Origin: Flavobacteria bacterium BBFL7
GTDB lineage: Bacteria; Bacteroidota; Bacteroidia; Flavobacteriales; Flavobacteriaceae
Reading direction: 5' to 3'
Length of the DNA: 64,000 bases
Assembly (NCBI GenBank): GCA_000153385.1
Contig: CH672374.1
Location: 62,001-126,000 of the forward strand
Shown: positions 43,134-51,386 of the stretch, in pieces
Layout: every line of letters begins with the position of its first letter
How positions within the stretch are numbered: position 1 is the first letter of the stretch
Notes under the pieces: generated by a model
Seen by the model: the letters and a program-made list of their open reading frames with translations, nothing else
The model's database searches: none
What the model was told of the DNA's origin: nothing
Program-made: the position numbers and the translations under genes

Positions 43134-43148
43134 GCTTTCGCGTAAGCG
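43134..43148. repeat. 16-bp palindrome, copy 10 (degenerate)
   Basis: GCTTTCGCGTAAGCG carries an A-to-T change in the right arm and lacks the first C. It lies between the MepB and DUF937 genes and may be a decaying copy. Confidence 0.65.
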
Positions 43149-43194
43149 TAGTTAAAAGCCGATGAAAAGCACTAATTGAATACACCTAAACCAT

Positions 43195-43698
43195 CTAATG
43201 TTTAAGAGATTCTTTAAAAAGTTTTGTTATTATAGATAAATCCATTGTCTCAGAATAAGTATAAAAATACTTCAATTGCCAATTTTGAGTAGTGATAGCC
43301 TGTTTGCTAGTGGTGATGTCCCAGATAGGATATACTCTAAAACCTCTTTTCCCGTCTTTACGGCTTGTTGATAAGATACCTTTTGCAATCAATACTGATT
43401 TAGGAAATATAAACTGACCAATCTTACCATCCTTTTGAACCTGAATGATCACATAGTCTATACAGTCGTTTTCATTAAAAGGCTCGATCGTGCCAGCCAG
43501 GTTCCGTTTCCAAAGAGTCACAAACTGTCCTGTCTTAGTCGGTGTTATTTTTGAAGTTCTATAAAGAATATGAAAGTCATTTAACAGGAAAGTGCATGCG
43601 CTATACTCAGTACTTTCTTTATTAATATGAAGTTGTGAAATGGTATATCCTAGTTTAAGATATATTTTTTCATTTATAAAGGATAGCTCTTCGTACAT
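43195..43698 (-). CDS. MepB family protein
   Basis: The 167-residue soluble protein matches the MepB family, named from the Staphylococcus mepRAB operon: a YSACTFLLNDFHILYRTSKITPTKTGQFVTLWKR-like block near 32-66 (RTSKITPTKTGQFV is the core), the DYVIIQVQK strand near 82 and KRGFRVYPIWD near 117. Biochemical role is unknown. It is followed on the same strand by nothing closer than 145 bp. Upstream, 18 bp away, is a pair of small membrane proteins. Confidence 0.88.
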   Translation of the reverse strand: MYEELSFINEKIYLKLGYTISQLHINKESTEYSACTFLLNDFHILYRTSKITPTKTGQFVTLWKRNLAGTIEPFNENDCIDYVIIQVQKDGKIGQFIFPKSVLIAKGILSTSRKDGKRGFRVYPIWDITTSKQAITTQNWQLKYFYTYSETMDLSIITKLFKESLKH

Positions 43699-43716
43699 AT
43701 ATCTAAGCTTAACTTC

Positions 43717-44157
43717 TTAAGGTTTAGTATCATCAGATGGAGTAAGTTTTGAGAATCTTTTTGATATATAAGAATTTTTAGAAAATAGAGCTGAAATACC
43801 AAAGCTTGTTAGTAATGCGATACCAGCGATAGTACCTAAAGCACCGCCATAACCACTAAACACATCATCTTTATAAGTGTATATGATACTGAATAGACAA
43901 CCAGCAAGTATGAGGTGAAAGTAATTTACATTAGTTTTAGTTGAAACCATACCTATAAAAGAAGCTCCAATAAATACCATAGGTATATGAATCGTTAAAT
44001 AAGAATTACATACAGAAGGAAAGATGTGAAAAAATAAAGCTACTATTAATGATAATAGTGCTGATGCTCTTACGGCTCCTTGTTTTAAATATGTACTAGT
44101 ATAAAAAGTAAGTACACTACCTGCAACGCCTGTGAGTATAAGGATTAAATCATTCAT
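43717..44157 (-). CDS. multi-pass membrane protein, partner B of a coupled pair
   Basis: The 146-residue protein starts at ATG 44157, overlapping the preceding stop in an ATGA arrangement. Four or five hydrophobic segments are visible (LILILTGVAGSVLTFYTS, ASALLSLIVALFFHIF, IPMVFIGASFIGMVS, YFHLILAGCLFSIIY, LGTIAGIALLTSFGISALF). The pattern FIGASFIGM and the later GYGGALGTIAGIA are echoed in the upstream protein (YCGTFVGMSS and GIGGKLGTIAFAS), so the two are distant paralogues. I do not recognise the family. They may form a hetero-oligomeric transporter or channel. Confidence 0.75.
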   Translation of the reverse strand: MNDLILILTGVAGSVLTFYTSTYLKQGAVRASALLSLIVALFFHIFPSVCNSYLTIHIPMVFIGASFIGMVSTKTNVNYFHLILAGCLFSIIYTYKDDVFSGYGGALGTIAGIALLTSFGISALFSKNSYISKRFSKLTPSDDTKP

Positions 44158-44717
44158 GATATCATCCAATTTAAAAATGTAATTACTACAACACTAGCAA
44201 AAGCGATAGTCCCTAATTTTCCTCCTATACCTAGAAATATATTTTTAGAGAGCAATAAAAATACAGCAGCCAATAGTCCTGTAATTCCAACAAAGCTTAA
44301 GGAAGGCAGAATATAGACACTAGACATTCCTACAAAAGTGCCACAGTAAATAGGTACTGGTAATTGTTTTAAATAATTAGATTGCTTATTCAACAATGGT
44401 AAATATGATGCCGCAACTCCCACTAAGCCAGCACCAATAATAGGTCCCAGTTTTAAATGAATACTAATTAAATAGCAAAGTACAGCGCCTATTGGAACCC
44501 ATAGGACTACCGCTATACTCTCATATTCATAATTATCATGGTGTAAATCCAGATATTTATAACCGAATAATAAAAGTATTGCGATACCACTTACAATAAT
44601 TAAAGCTATGAAGTTGCTGATTTCATAATTCTCTTTTATGATCCATGCTAGAAATAGAAGTTGTAATAACAACACTATTATGACCATAAAAAACCTAATC
44701 GCCTTATGTCTCTTCAT
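44154..44717 (-). CDS. multi-pass membrane protein, partner A of a coupled pair
   Basis: The 187-residue protein starts at ATG 44717 (MKRHKAIRFFM). Six hydrophobic segments are visible (FFMVIIVLLLQLLFLAWII, FIALIIVSGIAILLLFG, IAVVLWVPIGAVLCYLIS, IIGAGLVGVAASYLPLL, VPIYCGTFVGMSSVYILPSL, GITGLLAAVFLLLS) and a final helix. It shares the xGTFVGMSS and GGKLGTIA motifs with the following gene and is coupled to it by an ATGA overlap. Function is unknown. Confidence 0.75.
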   Translation of the reverse strand: MKRHKAIRFFMVIIVLLLQLLFLAWIIKENYEISNFIALIIVSGIAILLLFGYKYLDLHHDNYEYESIAVVLWVPIGAVLCYLISIHLKLGPIIGAGLVGVAASYLPLLNKQSNYLKQLPVPIYCGTFVGMSSVYILPSLSFVGITGLLAAVFLLLSKNIFLGIGGKLGTIAFASVVVITFLNWMIS

Positions 44718-44788
44718 TAAAGATTTTATCAAAGAGACAAATATAAAGCGATTAGAAAAACAATACGCTTTTGTGTTTATGAACCTTA

Positions 44789-45304
44789 TTAATTGCTTGA
44801 ATAAGCGCCAGATGAATAGGTCAATTCATAACTATGAGTATAGATTTCAAATACAATCCCAAATGGATCTTCAACATAGCACATTTTAAAGGGTTTGTCT
44901 TCTGGGTAATAAGACCTTATAGGCATTCTTTGTTTTCCACCATGTGATACGATAGTTTCTATTAAACCTTCAATATCTGGATCTTGTACAGAAAAGTGAA
45001 ATAATCCTGTATTAAAAGGTTGAAAAGCCGGAGCTTCTTTTACACCATGTGGGAAAGAGAATAACTCTATTCCTATTCCATCTGATGTTGCAAGATGTGC
45101 GATTTTAAATTCTTCCCATTCTTCTCCAAAAACATCAATACACATTTGCCCTATAGCAGTTTCACTTTCTTTTTTAACGGTAGATGGTTCCATAATTACA
45201 TACCATCCCATTACTTCAGAATAGAATTGGACGGCCTTTTTAATATCTGGTACCGTCAAACCTATATGGGAAAAGGATTTTGGATATTTTTTATCATTTT
45301 TCAT
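44789..45304 (-). CDS. VOC (glyoxalase/dioxygenase) superfamily protein
   Basis: The 171-residue vicinal-oxygen-chelate protein has the start FSHIGLTVPDIKKAVQFYSEVMGW with metal-ligand histidine, the middle LFHFSVQDPDIEGLIE with a second histidine, and the end VEDPFGIVFEIYTHSYE with a glutamate ligand. It may be a glyoxalase-like detoxifying enzyme or a dioxygenase. It is divergent from an HxlR regulator gene, 119 bp apart, a typical regulator-target arrangement for thiol- or aldehyde-responsive HxlR proteins. Confidence 0.9.
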   Translation of the reverse strand: MKNDKKYPKSFSHIGLTVPDIKKAVQFYSEVMGWYVIMEPSTVKKESETAIGQMCIDVFGEEWEEFKIAHLATSDGIGIELFSFPHGVKEAPAFQPFNTGLFHFSVQDPDIEGLIETIVSHGGKQRMPIRSYYPEDKPFKMCYVEDPFGIVFEIYTHSYELTYSSGAYSSN

Positions 45305-45423
45305 GAGTCAATAATTTTATTCAAAATTAATTTATATTTGCCTTTAAAGCAACAACTTACTAATAAGTAATATACTATACTAAAAGAGTTATTTGTTGAT
45401 TTTCAATTTTTTAAGTTATAGTT

Positions 45424-45729
45424 TTGAATAAAGAAATTACTTGTCCGTTACATTTTACCATGACATTGATAGGTACAAAATGGAAACCTCTCATCTTATT
45501 CCACTTATTAGAAGGTGCATTAAGATCAGGAGTGTTACAAAAGCACGTGCCAGAAATATCTAATAAAATGTTTACCCAATCTGTAAGAGAGTTGGAGAAG
45601 GATGGTTTAATAAGTAGAAAAATATATCCAGTTGTTCCGCCTAAGGTTGAATATCAATTGACCGATAAAGGATTATCATTAGAATCCATTTTAAGAAGCA
45701 TGGATAAATGGGGTAATGAGAATATTTAA
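45424..45729 (+). CDS. HxlR family winged-helix transcriptional regulator
   Basis: The 101-residue HxlR protein starts at TTG 45424. The frame is closed by TAA at 45412 with no ATG between, so TTG is the only option. The conserved cysteine is in ITCPLHFTMTLIGTKWKPLILFHL near residue 7, and the recognition region NKMFTQSVRELEKDGLISR and wing PPKVEYQLTDKG follow. HxlR members often sense electrophiles through the N-terminal cysteine. It probably controls itself and the divergent VOC gene. A possible -7 element TATATTTG lies at 45333-45340 on the + strand. Confidence 0.9.
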   Translation: MNKEITCPLHFTMTLIGTKWKPLILFHLLEGALRSGVLQKHVPEISNKMFTQSVRELEKDGLISRKIYPVVPPKVEYQLTDKGLSLESILRSMDKWGNENI

Positions 45730-45833
45730 TGTTATTACAAATAAGTAGATTATTTGTACTCGTATGATAGAAATATTACTCTAGGAAAAGACTAATGACA
45801 CCTCTTCTAATAATTTATTAGTTTCATAAAAAT

Positions 45834-45880
45834 AAGCAACCGCATCCGGAATGAGATTTGATCTCCAGATACGGTTGCTT
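45834..45880 (-). terminator. structured terminator for the - strand
   Basis: An outer stem AAGCAACCG.ATC / GAT.CGGTTGCTT encloses an inner GAGAT/ATCTC hairpin. In the - direction it is followed by TATTTTTATG. It lies 20 bp after the small membrane protein gene. Confidence 0.65.
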
Positions 45881-45899
45881 ACTAATTCTTAAAATGCAC

Positions 45900-46088
45900 T
45901 TATATTTTAGGCTGACCTTTAATTAACCGAGCAGCAACCAATACACCTATTAATATAGATATAATAAGTCCAGTATAAGGACTTTGATTTGCTTCCCAAC
46001 TTAAGTCATCCCAGTTCATACGTGAGAGGTGTACACCTATTAAAACCACAACAACTACCAGTAATATATAAGCAAAATTCTTTTTCAT
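45900..46088 (-). CDS. small membrane protein
   Basis: The 62-residue protein has an N-terminal membrane helix (FAYILLVVVVVLIGVHLS), a short tryptophan-rich loop (MNWDDLSWEANQSPY) and a second helix (TGLIISILIGVLVAARLI). It starts at an ATG 5 bp after the ndpA stop and is followed by a structured terminator, both of which support a real gene. Family unknown. Confidence 0.7.
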   Translation of the reverse strand: MKKNFAYILLVVVVVLIGVHLSRMNWDDLSWEANQSPYTGLIISILIGVLVAARLIKGQPKI

Positions 46089-46093
46089 TTTCT

Positions 46094-47152
46094 TTATTTT
46101 TTCTCTTCTCTGTTAAAATAAACCAGATAATAATACATCTGTTTTTCCTCATCCCAACCTTTTTCAAGAAATTTCTCTGCACTTTCAGGATTTGTAAAGT
46201 CCATTTTAATTTGAACATGTGTATCTAGATTGATAACACTTTTAATTCCTTTACGAGCAGCACTCACGGCAGTATTAGAAATAGGGAAGTTGGACACATC
46301 TTCAATACTATATTTGGGCCCTTTTTCAACCTTGTAATTTTTAAACTCTGGTATCAACTCTGGATTGTCCAACGTTTCATTTAAAAAATTACTTTCTTCA
46401 AAGTCGTCATTTTTAGCAAAGTAGTTCATGGAACGATTCATAAACATCACCTCTTCTTTTTTATCTTCGGCAGGTAGTACGACTTCTTTTGCAAAGTCCT
46501 GGCAAAACTTTAAATACTTCTTGGTAAAAAAGTTCTCATCTTCAAACACATCCACACCTAGGAAACTTTCCAACCAGTATTTTGCATCATAGCGATTTGA
46601 ATCAACAGATAAAATTTTATAACCTGTTTCTTCTTCAGTATTAAATATTATAGCTCCTTTATCCAGTTTATTGAGGTTAACACCTTGCTGTAATAGGATT
46701 CTTAAATCATCTTCACCTTCTTCAAACTGTAGAAAGTCTTGCTTTAATTCACTTTTAAAGATACCTATGGCGTCCACTTTATTATTATCTAGCATGACAT
46801 TATCGAGATAGCACACATATAATTCTCCACTTCTTATATGTGGATGTACACTCTGCTCATATAAATGTTTAGCGATTTTTTTAGAATTATCTAATAATGA
46901 TGCAGGTGTATTAAAAATAGATTTTGCAAATGCATACAAATCATGAAATTCTAGATCTTGCTCGTGTGTAAAGCTATAGTAGGTTTCCTCCTTAGACCTA
47001 AAAGGTTTTAAAAAGAACTCTTTTAAAAGTGCGTGTAATTCATCATCTAGCGGAGTGGTCACAGAAGATGTTAATAACATCTCTCCTTTATTTTTATTAC
47101 CTACACGGTGCAGTGCCAGTTGTTCAATACGTGTGTTGAAAAGGTTGATCAT
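46094..47152 (-). CDS. nucleoid-associated protein (NdpA / YejK family)
   Basis: The 352-residue protein of the NdpA family has INLFNTRIEQLALHRVGNKNKGE at the start, LYVCYLDNVMLDNNKVDAIGIFKSE near 112, a central LDKGAIIF and YWLESFLGV, and the C-terminal VQIKMDF strand. E. coli YejK binds the nucleoid and topoisomerases. It is preceded by a pRiA4b ORF-3-like gene (6 bp gap) and followed by a 62-aa membrane protein gene (5 bp gap), so the three form an operon. Confidence 0.88.
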   Translation of the reverse strand: MINLFNTRIEQLALHRVGNKNKGEMLLTSSVTTPLDDELHALLKEFFLKPFRSKEETYYSFTHEQDLEFHDLYAFAKSIFNTPASLLDNSKKIAKHLYEQSVHPHIRSGELYVCYLDNVMLDNNKVDAIGIFKSELKQDFLQFEEGEDDLRILLQQGVNLNKLDKGAIIFNTEEETGYKILSVDSNRYDAKYWLESFLGVDVFEDENFFTKKYLKFCQDFAKEVVLPAEDKKEEVMFMNRSMNYFAKNDDFEESNFLNETLDNPELIPEFKNYKVEKGPKYSIEDVSNFPISNTAVSAARKGIKSVINLDTHVQIKMDFTNPESAEKFLEKGWDEEKQMYYYLVYFNREEKK

Positions 47153-47158
47153 AGTGTT

Positions 47159-47695
47159 TTAGTATAGGTCGTAATCATCAAAGGTTTGTTCGTCATAAAA
47201 ATCATCATCGCCGTCATCGATATCACCGCGGTATTCTTCATCACCATCAGTCTCGTCTGCAAATCTAGGATCTGCCTCAAATTCTTTATCTGGTGCACTG
47301 TCTGGTAACTCACCTATAGAGAATATTACTTGTGGATAAGCGACTCCATCCTGTGGTCCAGCAACTTCTGCTAGTTCAATTAAAAATGTCCACATGCTCA
47401 AAAAGTCATAGATATATACCAGTTGTGGTTGTGATTTACTAACCACTTCATCTATGGTAGTTGTAGCCATTGTGCGTGATGCACTGCTGCCTTCACTCAT
47501 ATCAAAAAGACTGAACTCTTCATTTTGGTTCCATTCTTCATCACTAGCATAGAAACTAGCCATCTCATCTCCTGGTAATTGAAAACTTTGTGTTAGCACA
47601 TTGTGAAAGTCTTCTAAACTAGCTCCTCCATCAATCTCTATATCACGGAAAACGTCTTGTGTCGCATCTAGAATAGCTCTAAATCTGTAAATCAT
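47159..47695 (-). CDS. plasmid pRiA4b ORF-3-like (TnpR-type) protein
   Basis: The 178-residue protein matches the pRiA4b ORF-3 family: MIYRFRAILDATQDVFRDIEI start, LEDFHNVLTQSF near 27 and VYIYDFLSMWTFLIEL near 92. The last 45 residues are very acidic (DETDGDEEYRGDIDDGDDDFYDE), which is unlike the family core and may be a flexible binding tail. Family members were first seen on plasmids and IS passengers, but here it is in a stable operon with ndpA. Molecular role unknown. Confidence 0.85.
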   Translation of the reverse strand: MIYRFRAILDATQDVFRDIEIDGGASLEDFHNVLTQSFQLPGDEMASFYASDEEWNQNEEFSLFDMSEGSSASRTMATTTIDEVVSKSQPQLVYIYDFLSMWTFLIELAEVAGPQDGVAYPQVIFSIGELPDSAPDKEFEADPRFADETDGDEEYRGDIDDGDDDFYDEQTFDDYDLY

Positions 47696-47779
47696 TTTAT
47701 ACTTTTTAAGGTGGACAAAGATACGTTTATCCTACTGTATGTGAAAAATGATGTATGGTAAATATAGATGTTTTTTCCA

Positions 47780-47795
47780 CGCTTTCGCGAAAGCG
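47780..47795. repeat. 16-bp palindrome, copy 11
   Basis: A perfect copy lies in the 149-bp gap between the heme A synthase gene and the pRiA4b-like gene, both on the - strand. Confidence 0.9.
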
Positions 47796-47844
47796 TATCC
47801 AACAAATCTTCCCTAATTCTTATGATAAAAGAACAACATCAATC

Positions 47845-48894
47845 TTAAGCACGAATGGCCTTTTTTAATCGCATCATTAAATAGAATTGCAGCCCTAAAA
47901 TGATGGATGCCAGTACTAAATGCGCTGCTTGTGAACCGAATGGAAAATCAACATAATTCATCAATATACCCGTAAAAATAGTGATAAGTAATAAGGCTAT
48001 TAACCAACCGTAATATGCTCGTGGATGTCCTAACATTTGAATAGCTTTATACACAAACCATACGTGTAAGGCGAGTAATAGTATAGAAAAGGAACGGTGA
48101 ATTAAAAATACGATAGGAGCACTTTCTTCTAACCATACAGATAGGAAAGGATAACCCATTTCATCAATCATGTGATCTAGGTATTGTCTTACTTGTGTAC
48201 CTAAAGCTACCTGAATCAGTGTTAAAATAATAAGCACGATCGATAACTTATAAAAAGAACTACTGGATTGATACCTGTGATCTGTAGGTTGTACCTCGTG
48301 TAATAAATAAATAAGCAACCCAACGATTAATAAGGCAACGATCATGTGGATAGTTATCAATACTGGTGATAATAAGGTATCTACAACTATTTTACCTATT
48401 ACTGCTTGAATTAACATCGCTAGTAGTGCGACGATACTTAAGATGGTGATTTTTTTGCGTTCTTTCCAGTATTTTAAAGAAAACACACACATCACCAGAA
48501 CGACTAATCCACCTAGCGCGCCTATCAGTCTATTGACATATTCTGTCCAGGTATGGTAAACATTAAAAACGGCATAGTTGTGTTTTGTATAAGGTTTCCA
48601 GTCTGTAGCATTATAAGTGCTTTGCGCCATAAAATCTGTTATGGCAACTCTCAATTCCTCTTCATGGATAATCACCATACCTTTTTTATAAGGTGTGTCT
48701 GGAGAGAATTCTAGCTGACTTTCTTCTGTAGGTGGAATGTAGTATCCAAAACATTTAGGCCAGTCAGGACATCCCATACCAGATCCAGTCATGCGCACCA
48801 CGGCACCTGCAATAATGATTAGATATATAATAGCAATACTCCATCGTAATGCGACACGATAGTTTCTGTCTGAGAAAAGGGAAGAGGTATTCAA
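47845..48894 (-). CDS. ctaA: heme A synthase (COX15/CtaA)
   Basis: The 349-residue inner-membrane protein has eight helices. Heme-ligand histidines are visible in HTWTEYVNRLIGALGG near 103 (with the EYxxR pattern), in ITIHMIVALLIVG near 175, in LIHRSFSILLLALHVW near 265 and in AAHLVLASIILG near 330. It converts heme O to heme A for cytochrome oxidase. The first periplasmic loop contains GSGMGCPDWPKCFGYYIPP with a cysteine pair of the CtaA type. Other cytochrome oxidase genes are not in the window. Confidence 0.93.
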   Translation of the reverse strand: MNTSSLFSDRNYRVALRWSIAIIYLIIIAGAVVRMTGSGMGCPDWPKCFGYYIPPTEESQLEFSPDTPYKKGMVIIHEEELRVAITDFMAQSTYNATDWKPYTKHNYAVFNVYHTWTEYVNRLIGALGGLVVLVMCVFSLKYWKERKKITILSIVALLAMLIQAVIGKIVVDTLLSPVLITIHMIVALLIVGLLIYLLHEVQPTDHRYQSSSSFYKLSIVLIILTLIQVALGTQVRQYLDHMIDEMGYPFLSVWLEESAPIVFLIHRSFSILLLALHVWFVYKAIQMLGHPRAYYGWLIALLLITIFTGILMNYVDFPFGSQAAHLVLASIILGLQFYLMMRLKKAIRA

Positions 48895-48997
48895 TTTTTA
48901 ACGTGTTATACTGTTGATGTGGTCGTTTGCTTTTTAAAACCTTGCGTTAATGGTACTGTATATTGATGACATATAGATGGCAAAATCTGCAAACGGA

Positions 48998-49606
48998 TTA
49001 ATGCAAACGATCACCACGCACTTCTAGGTTACCTATAAAGCTCGCTTCATAATCCAGCCAGTAATTCCATCTTTCCATAACGGTATCTTCAGGGAAATGC
49101 ATTTTTGCTAACTGAAGAAAAAGTTTGTAATGAGAAGCTTCGGCCACCATAAATTTATAATAGAACTCTTGTAATTCTTTATCATCTAGATTTTGCCATA
49201 ATGTTTTAAAACGCTCACAGCTACGTGCTTCTATCATGGCACAAATCAATAGTTGATCTAGGAAGTATCCATCACGGCTCTGTCCTTTTTTCTTTCCTTT
49301 AACCAGCTTTTTAACATACTCGTCCTGTCGTTGTAGACCTAGTTCTAGTCCACGCTTTTGTAACATAGCGATGACCATTCTAAAATGTCCCCATTCTTCA
49401 GTAACAACAGGTGAAAGATGTTCTACAATACCTTCACGTTCAGAATATTGTTGGATCAAAGAGATGATGTTACTGGTAGCCTTCTGTTCACAAAAAGCAT
49501 GATCTGTAAGAATATCTTGTAAGCTGATGGTAGAAATGTCTGCCCATCGTGGATCAGTAGGTAATTTAAGACCTAAAGTAAATTTCTTTTCGGCTGTGAT
49601 TTTCAT
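48998..49606 (-). CDS. miaE: tRNA-(ms2io6A)-hydroxylase
   Basis: The 202-residue ferritin-like di-iron protein has carboxylate and histidine ligands in VVTEEWGHFRMVI near 67, in MIEARSCERFKTLW near 124 and in VAEASHYKLFLQLA near 155. MiaE hydroxylates the isopentenyl side chain of ms2i6A37 in tRNA using O2. Length and motifs match MiaE in other Bacteroidota. It is monocistronic with about 100 bp to ctaA. Confidence 0.92.
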   Translation of the reverse strand: MKITAEKKFTLGLKLPTDPRWADISTISLQDILTDHAFCEQKATSNIISLIQQYSEREGIVEHLSPVVTEEWGHFRMVIAMLQKRGLELGLQRQDEYVKKLVKGKKKGQSRDGYFLDQLLICAMIEARSCERFKTLWQNLDDKELQEFYYKFMVAEASHYKLFLQLAKMHFPEDTVMERWNYWLDYEASFIGNLEVRGDRLH

Positions 49607-49727
49607 AATACAAAGGTCGGTTATGTCTTCTATATGGGCAAGAATCCTTTAATGATTTCATAATCTTTACGATAGCAATTAGTCTTATTAATTTATTTAA
49701 CTTTAAGCAATCTATAAACTATAAATC

Positions 49728-50090
49728 ATGACTACAGAGCAAGTTGCAAAACAATTAGTGGCCTATTGCCGCAATAATGAAGAATCAAAGGCCTATGAAG
49801 AATTGTACAGCCCAGAAATAACCAGCATAGAAATGGAAGAACCTATGAAAAAAGTTCAAGGTTATGAAGGGCTAACTAAAAAAGGCGAGTGGTGGAGAGA
49901 AAATTTTGAAGTTCACGCTAGCAAAGTTTCAGAACCGCTAATTGCAGATAATCATTTTACCGTTCGTTTCTGGATGGATACCACTCACAAACCTAGTGGC
50001 CAGCGTACACAGATGAATGAGTTAGCTGTTTATCAAGTAAGAGATGGTAAAATATGGAGAGAACAGTTTTTCTATAATACTGGAGAGTAA
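49728..50090 (+). CDS. NTF2-fold (SnoaL-like) protein
   Basis: The 120-residue soluble protein has a helical start (EQVAKQLVAYCRNNE), a beta-sheet region with HFTVRFWMDTTHK near 82 and the closing strand NELAVYQVRDGKIWREQFFYN. This fits the SnoaL-like group of the NTF2 fold. Function is unknown. It is convergent with a MarR-type regulator gene, 19 bp away, and shares no operon. Confidence 0.82.
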   Translation: MTTEQVAKQLVAYCRNNEESKAYEELYSPEITSIEMEEPMKKVQGYEGLTKKGEWWRENFEVHASKVSEPLIADNHFTVRFWMDTTHKPSGQRTQMNELAVYQVRDGKIWREQFFYNTGE

Positions 50091-50109
50091 TATAAGATGT
50101 AAATAGGTT

Positions 50110-50535
50110 CTAGATTTTTGAAAGAAATTCTAGGACCTGTTTTACTTGATCATCACTTAGATTTTCTACTAATGAAGATTCTCTTTCATTAATGTCATTA
50201 TCTAATTTTTCTAGCATTTGTAATCCGTTAGTAGTAATCGTAAGTTCGATCTGTCTGCGATCAGATGGACATTGTTTACGTTTTACAAATCCTTTGCTTA
50301 TCAGTTTGTCAATTACTCTTGTGGTATTGCTATTTGAATGAATCATGCGACTGCTTACATCTTGTAGACTTGCAACTTCACCTTTTCTTCCTCTTAAAAT
50401 GCGCAATACATTGAATTGCTGTATTGTTAAACCTTCCCTTTTTACAATTTCACTTACAGATTCTGTCATTTCTGTTCCCTTTTTAATTAGGGTAGTGACT
50501 AAACGGCGTGCAATAGGCATCTCAACATCTTTCAT
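50110..50535 (-). CDS. MarR family transcriptional regulator
   Basis: The 141-residue winged-helix protein has helix EGLTIQQFNVLRILRG near 30, the recognition part VSSRMIHSNSNTTRVIDKLISKGFVKR near 62-88 and the wing CPSDRRQIELTITTNG near 90-105. It probably binds as a dimer to a palindrome near its target. The nearest divergent gene is the porin-like gene at 50720, about 185 bp away, which makes that gene a possible target. Confidence 0.92.
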   Translation of the reverse strand: MKDVEMPIARRLVTTLIKKGTEMTESVSEIVKREGLTIQQFNVLRILRGRKGEVASLQDVSSRMIHSNSNTTRVIDKLISKGFVKRKQCPSDRRQIELTITTNGLQMLEKLDNDINERESSLVENLSDDQVKQVLEFLSKI

Positions 50536-50719
50536 ACATCTACAATATTTATAAGGTAAATAATTGTCCTAACAAACTTAATATTGTATTTATTAAAATG
50601 TGTTAAGGTCTTACAAAAAAGTATACTTTAGTTAACATAAACTTCAACTGTAACAAACGATAGAATAAAGTATCTTTATTGTACGTTTTAAAAGAACTAT
50701 GAATTTAAAAAATGGAATT

Positions 50720-51307
50720 ATGAAAAAGTTTTTTATTGCTATTGTATTTTTAACAGGTACCATGATGCATGCTCAAGAAGATGGAGGTTTTGGTATCAAG
50801 GCTGGATTGAACTATGGTTCTAATGGTGATTTATCTCAAAATGGTCAGACCATTATAGATAATCCAGATGAAAATTTAGGATATCACTTTGGAGTTTTTG
50901 GAAAAATCGATTTAGGTCCCATATATGTAAGACCAGAGTTATCTTATACGGTACTGAATAGTGATTATGATAACAACGCTTTTAATAGTTCGCTAGAAGT
51001 TAAAAAACTAGATGCACCAGTTTTAGTAGGATTTAAAGTATTAGGACCGCTACATGTTTTTGCTGGGCCATCTTTTCAATATATACTGGATACAGAATTA
51101 GAAGATGTTGATTTGGAAGATGTGCAAGAAGAATTTAGTATCGGTATGCAGGTAGGTGTTGGTGTAAACTTGGGTAACCTAGGTATAGACGTACGTTATG
51201 AAAGAGGTCTTTCTGAAAATGAGGCCGAGTTCTCTAACTTAGGTCAATTCGGTACTTTGGACACTAGACCAGAGCAAATTATCGTGGGACTGAGTTTAAA
51301 ATTATAA
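50720..51307 (+). CDS. porin family outer-membrane beta-barrel protein
   Basis: The 195-residue protein starts at ATG 50720 (MKKFFIAIVFLTGTMMHAQ signal); an in-frame ATG at 50699 adds seven residues. After the signal come strands of the OMP_b-brl_2/PorT-like type: FGIKAGLNYGS, LGYHFGVFGKIDLGPIYVRPELSYTV near 58-85, FKVLGPLHVFAGPSFQYIL and IGMQVGVGVNLGNLGIDVRYERGL. It ends with IIVGLSLKL. It lies in the outer membrane with unknown function. A 30-bp palindrome follows its stop. Confidence 0.9.
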   Translation: MKKFFIAIVFLTGTMMHAQEDGGFGIKAGLNYGSNGDLSQNGQTIIDNPDENLGYHFGVFGKIDLGPIYVRPELSYTVLNSDYDNNAFNSSLEVKKLDAPVLVGFKVLGPLHVFAGPSFQYILDTELEDVDLEDVQEEFSIGMQVGVGVNLGNLGIDVRYERGLSENEAEFSNLGQFGTLDTRPEQIIVGLSLKL

Positions 51308-51320
51308 AAGATTAGTAAGT

Positions 51321-51350
51321 CGCATTACGCTTTCGCGAAAGCGTAATGCG
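51321..51350. repeat. 30-bp perfect palindrome containing the 16-mer, copy 12
   Basis: The 16-bp core is extended on both sides to a perfect 30-bp palindrome (arm CGCATTACGCTTTCG). It lies between the convergent porin and aldo/keto reductase genes, 13 bp after the porin stop. A 15-bp stem could act as a terminator, but there is no T-run. Confidence 0.92.
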
Positions 51351-51386
51351 AACAACTAACTCGTTTTAAAATATACCACAATGACT

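Noticed and set aside
47159-47695. Mobile-element passenger from the family's TnpR-type name
   Set aside because: No transposase, inverted repeats or target duplication nearby; the gene sits in an operon with ndpA.
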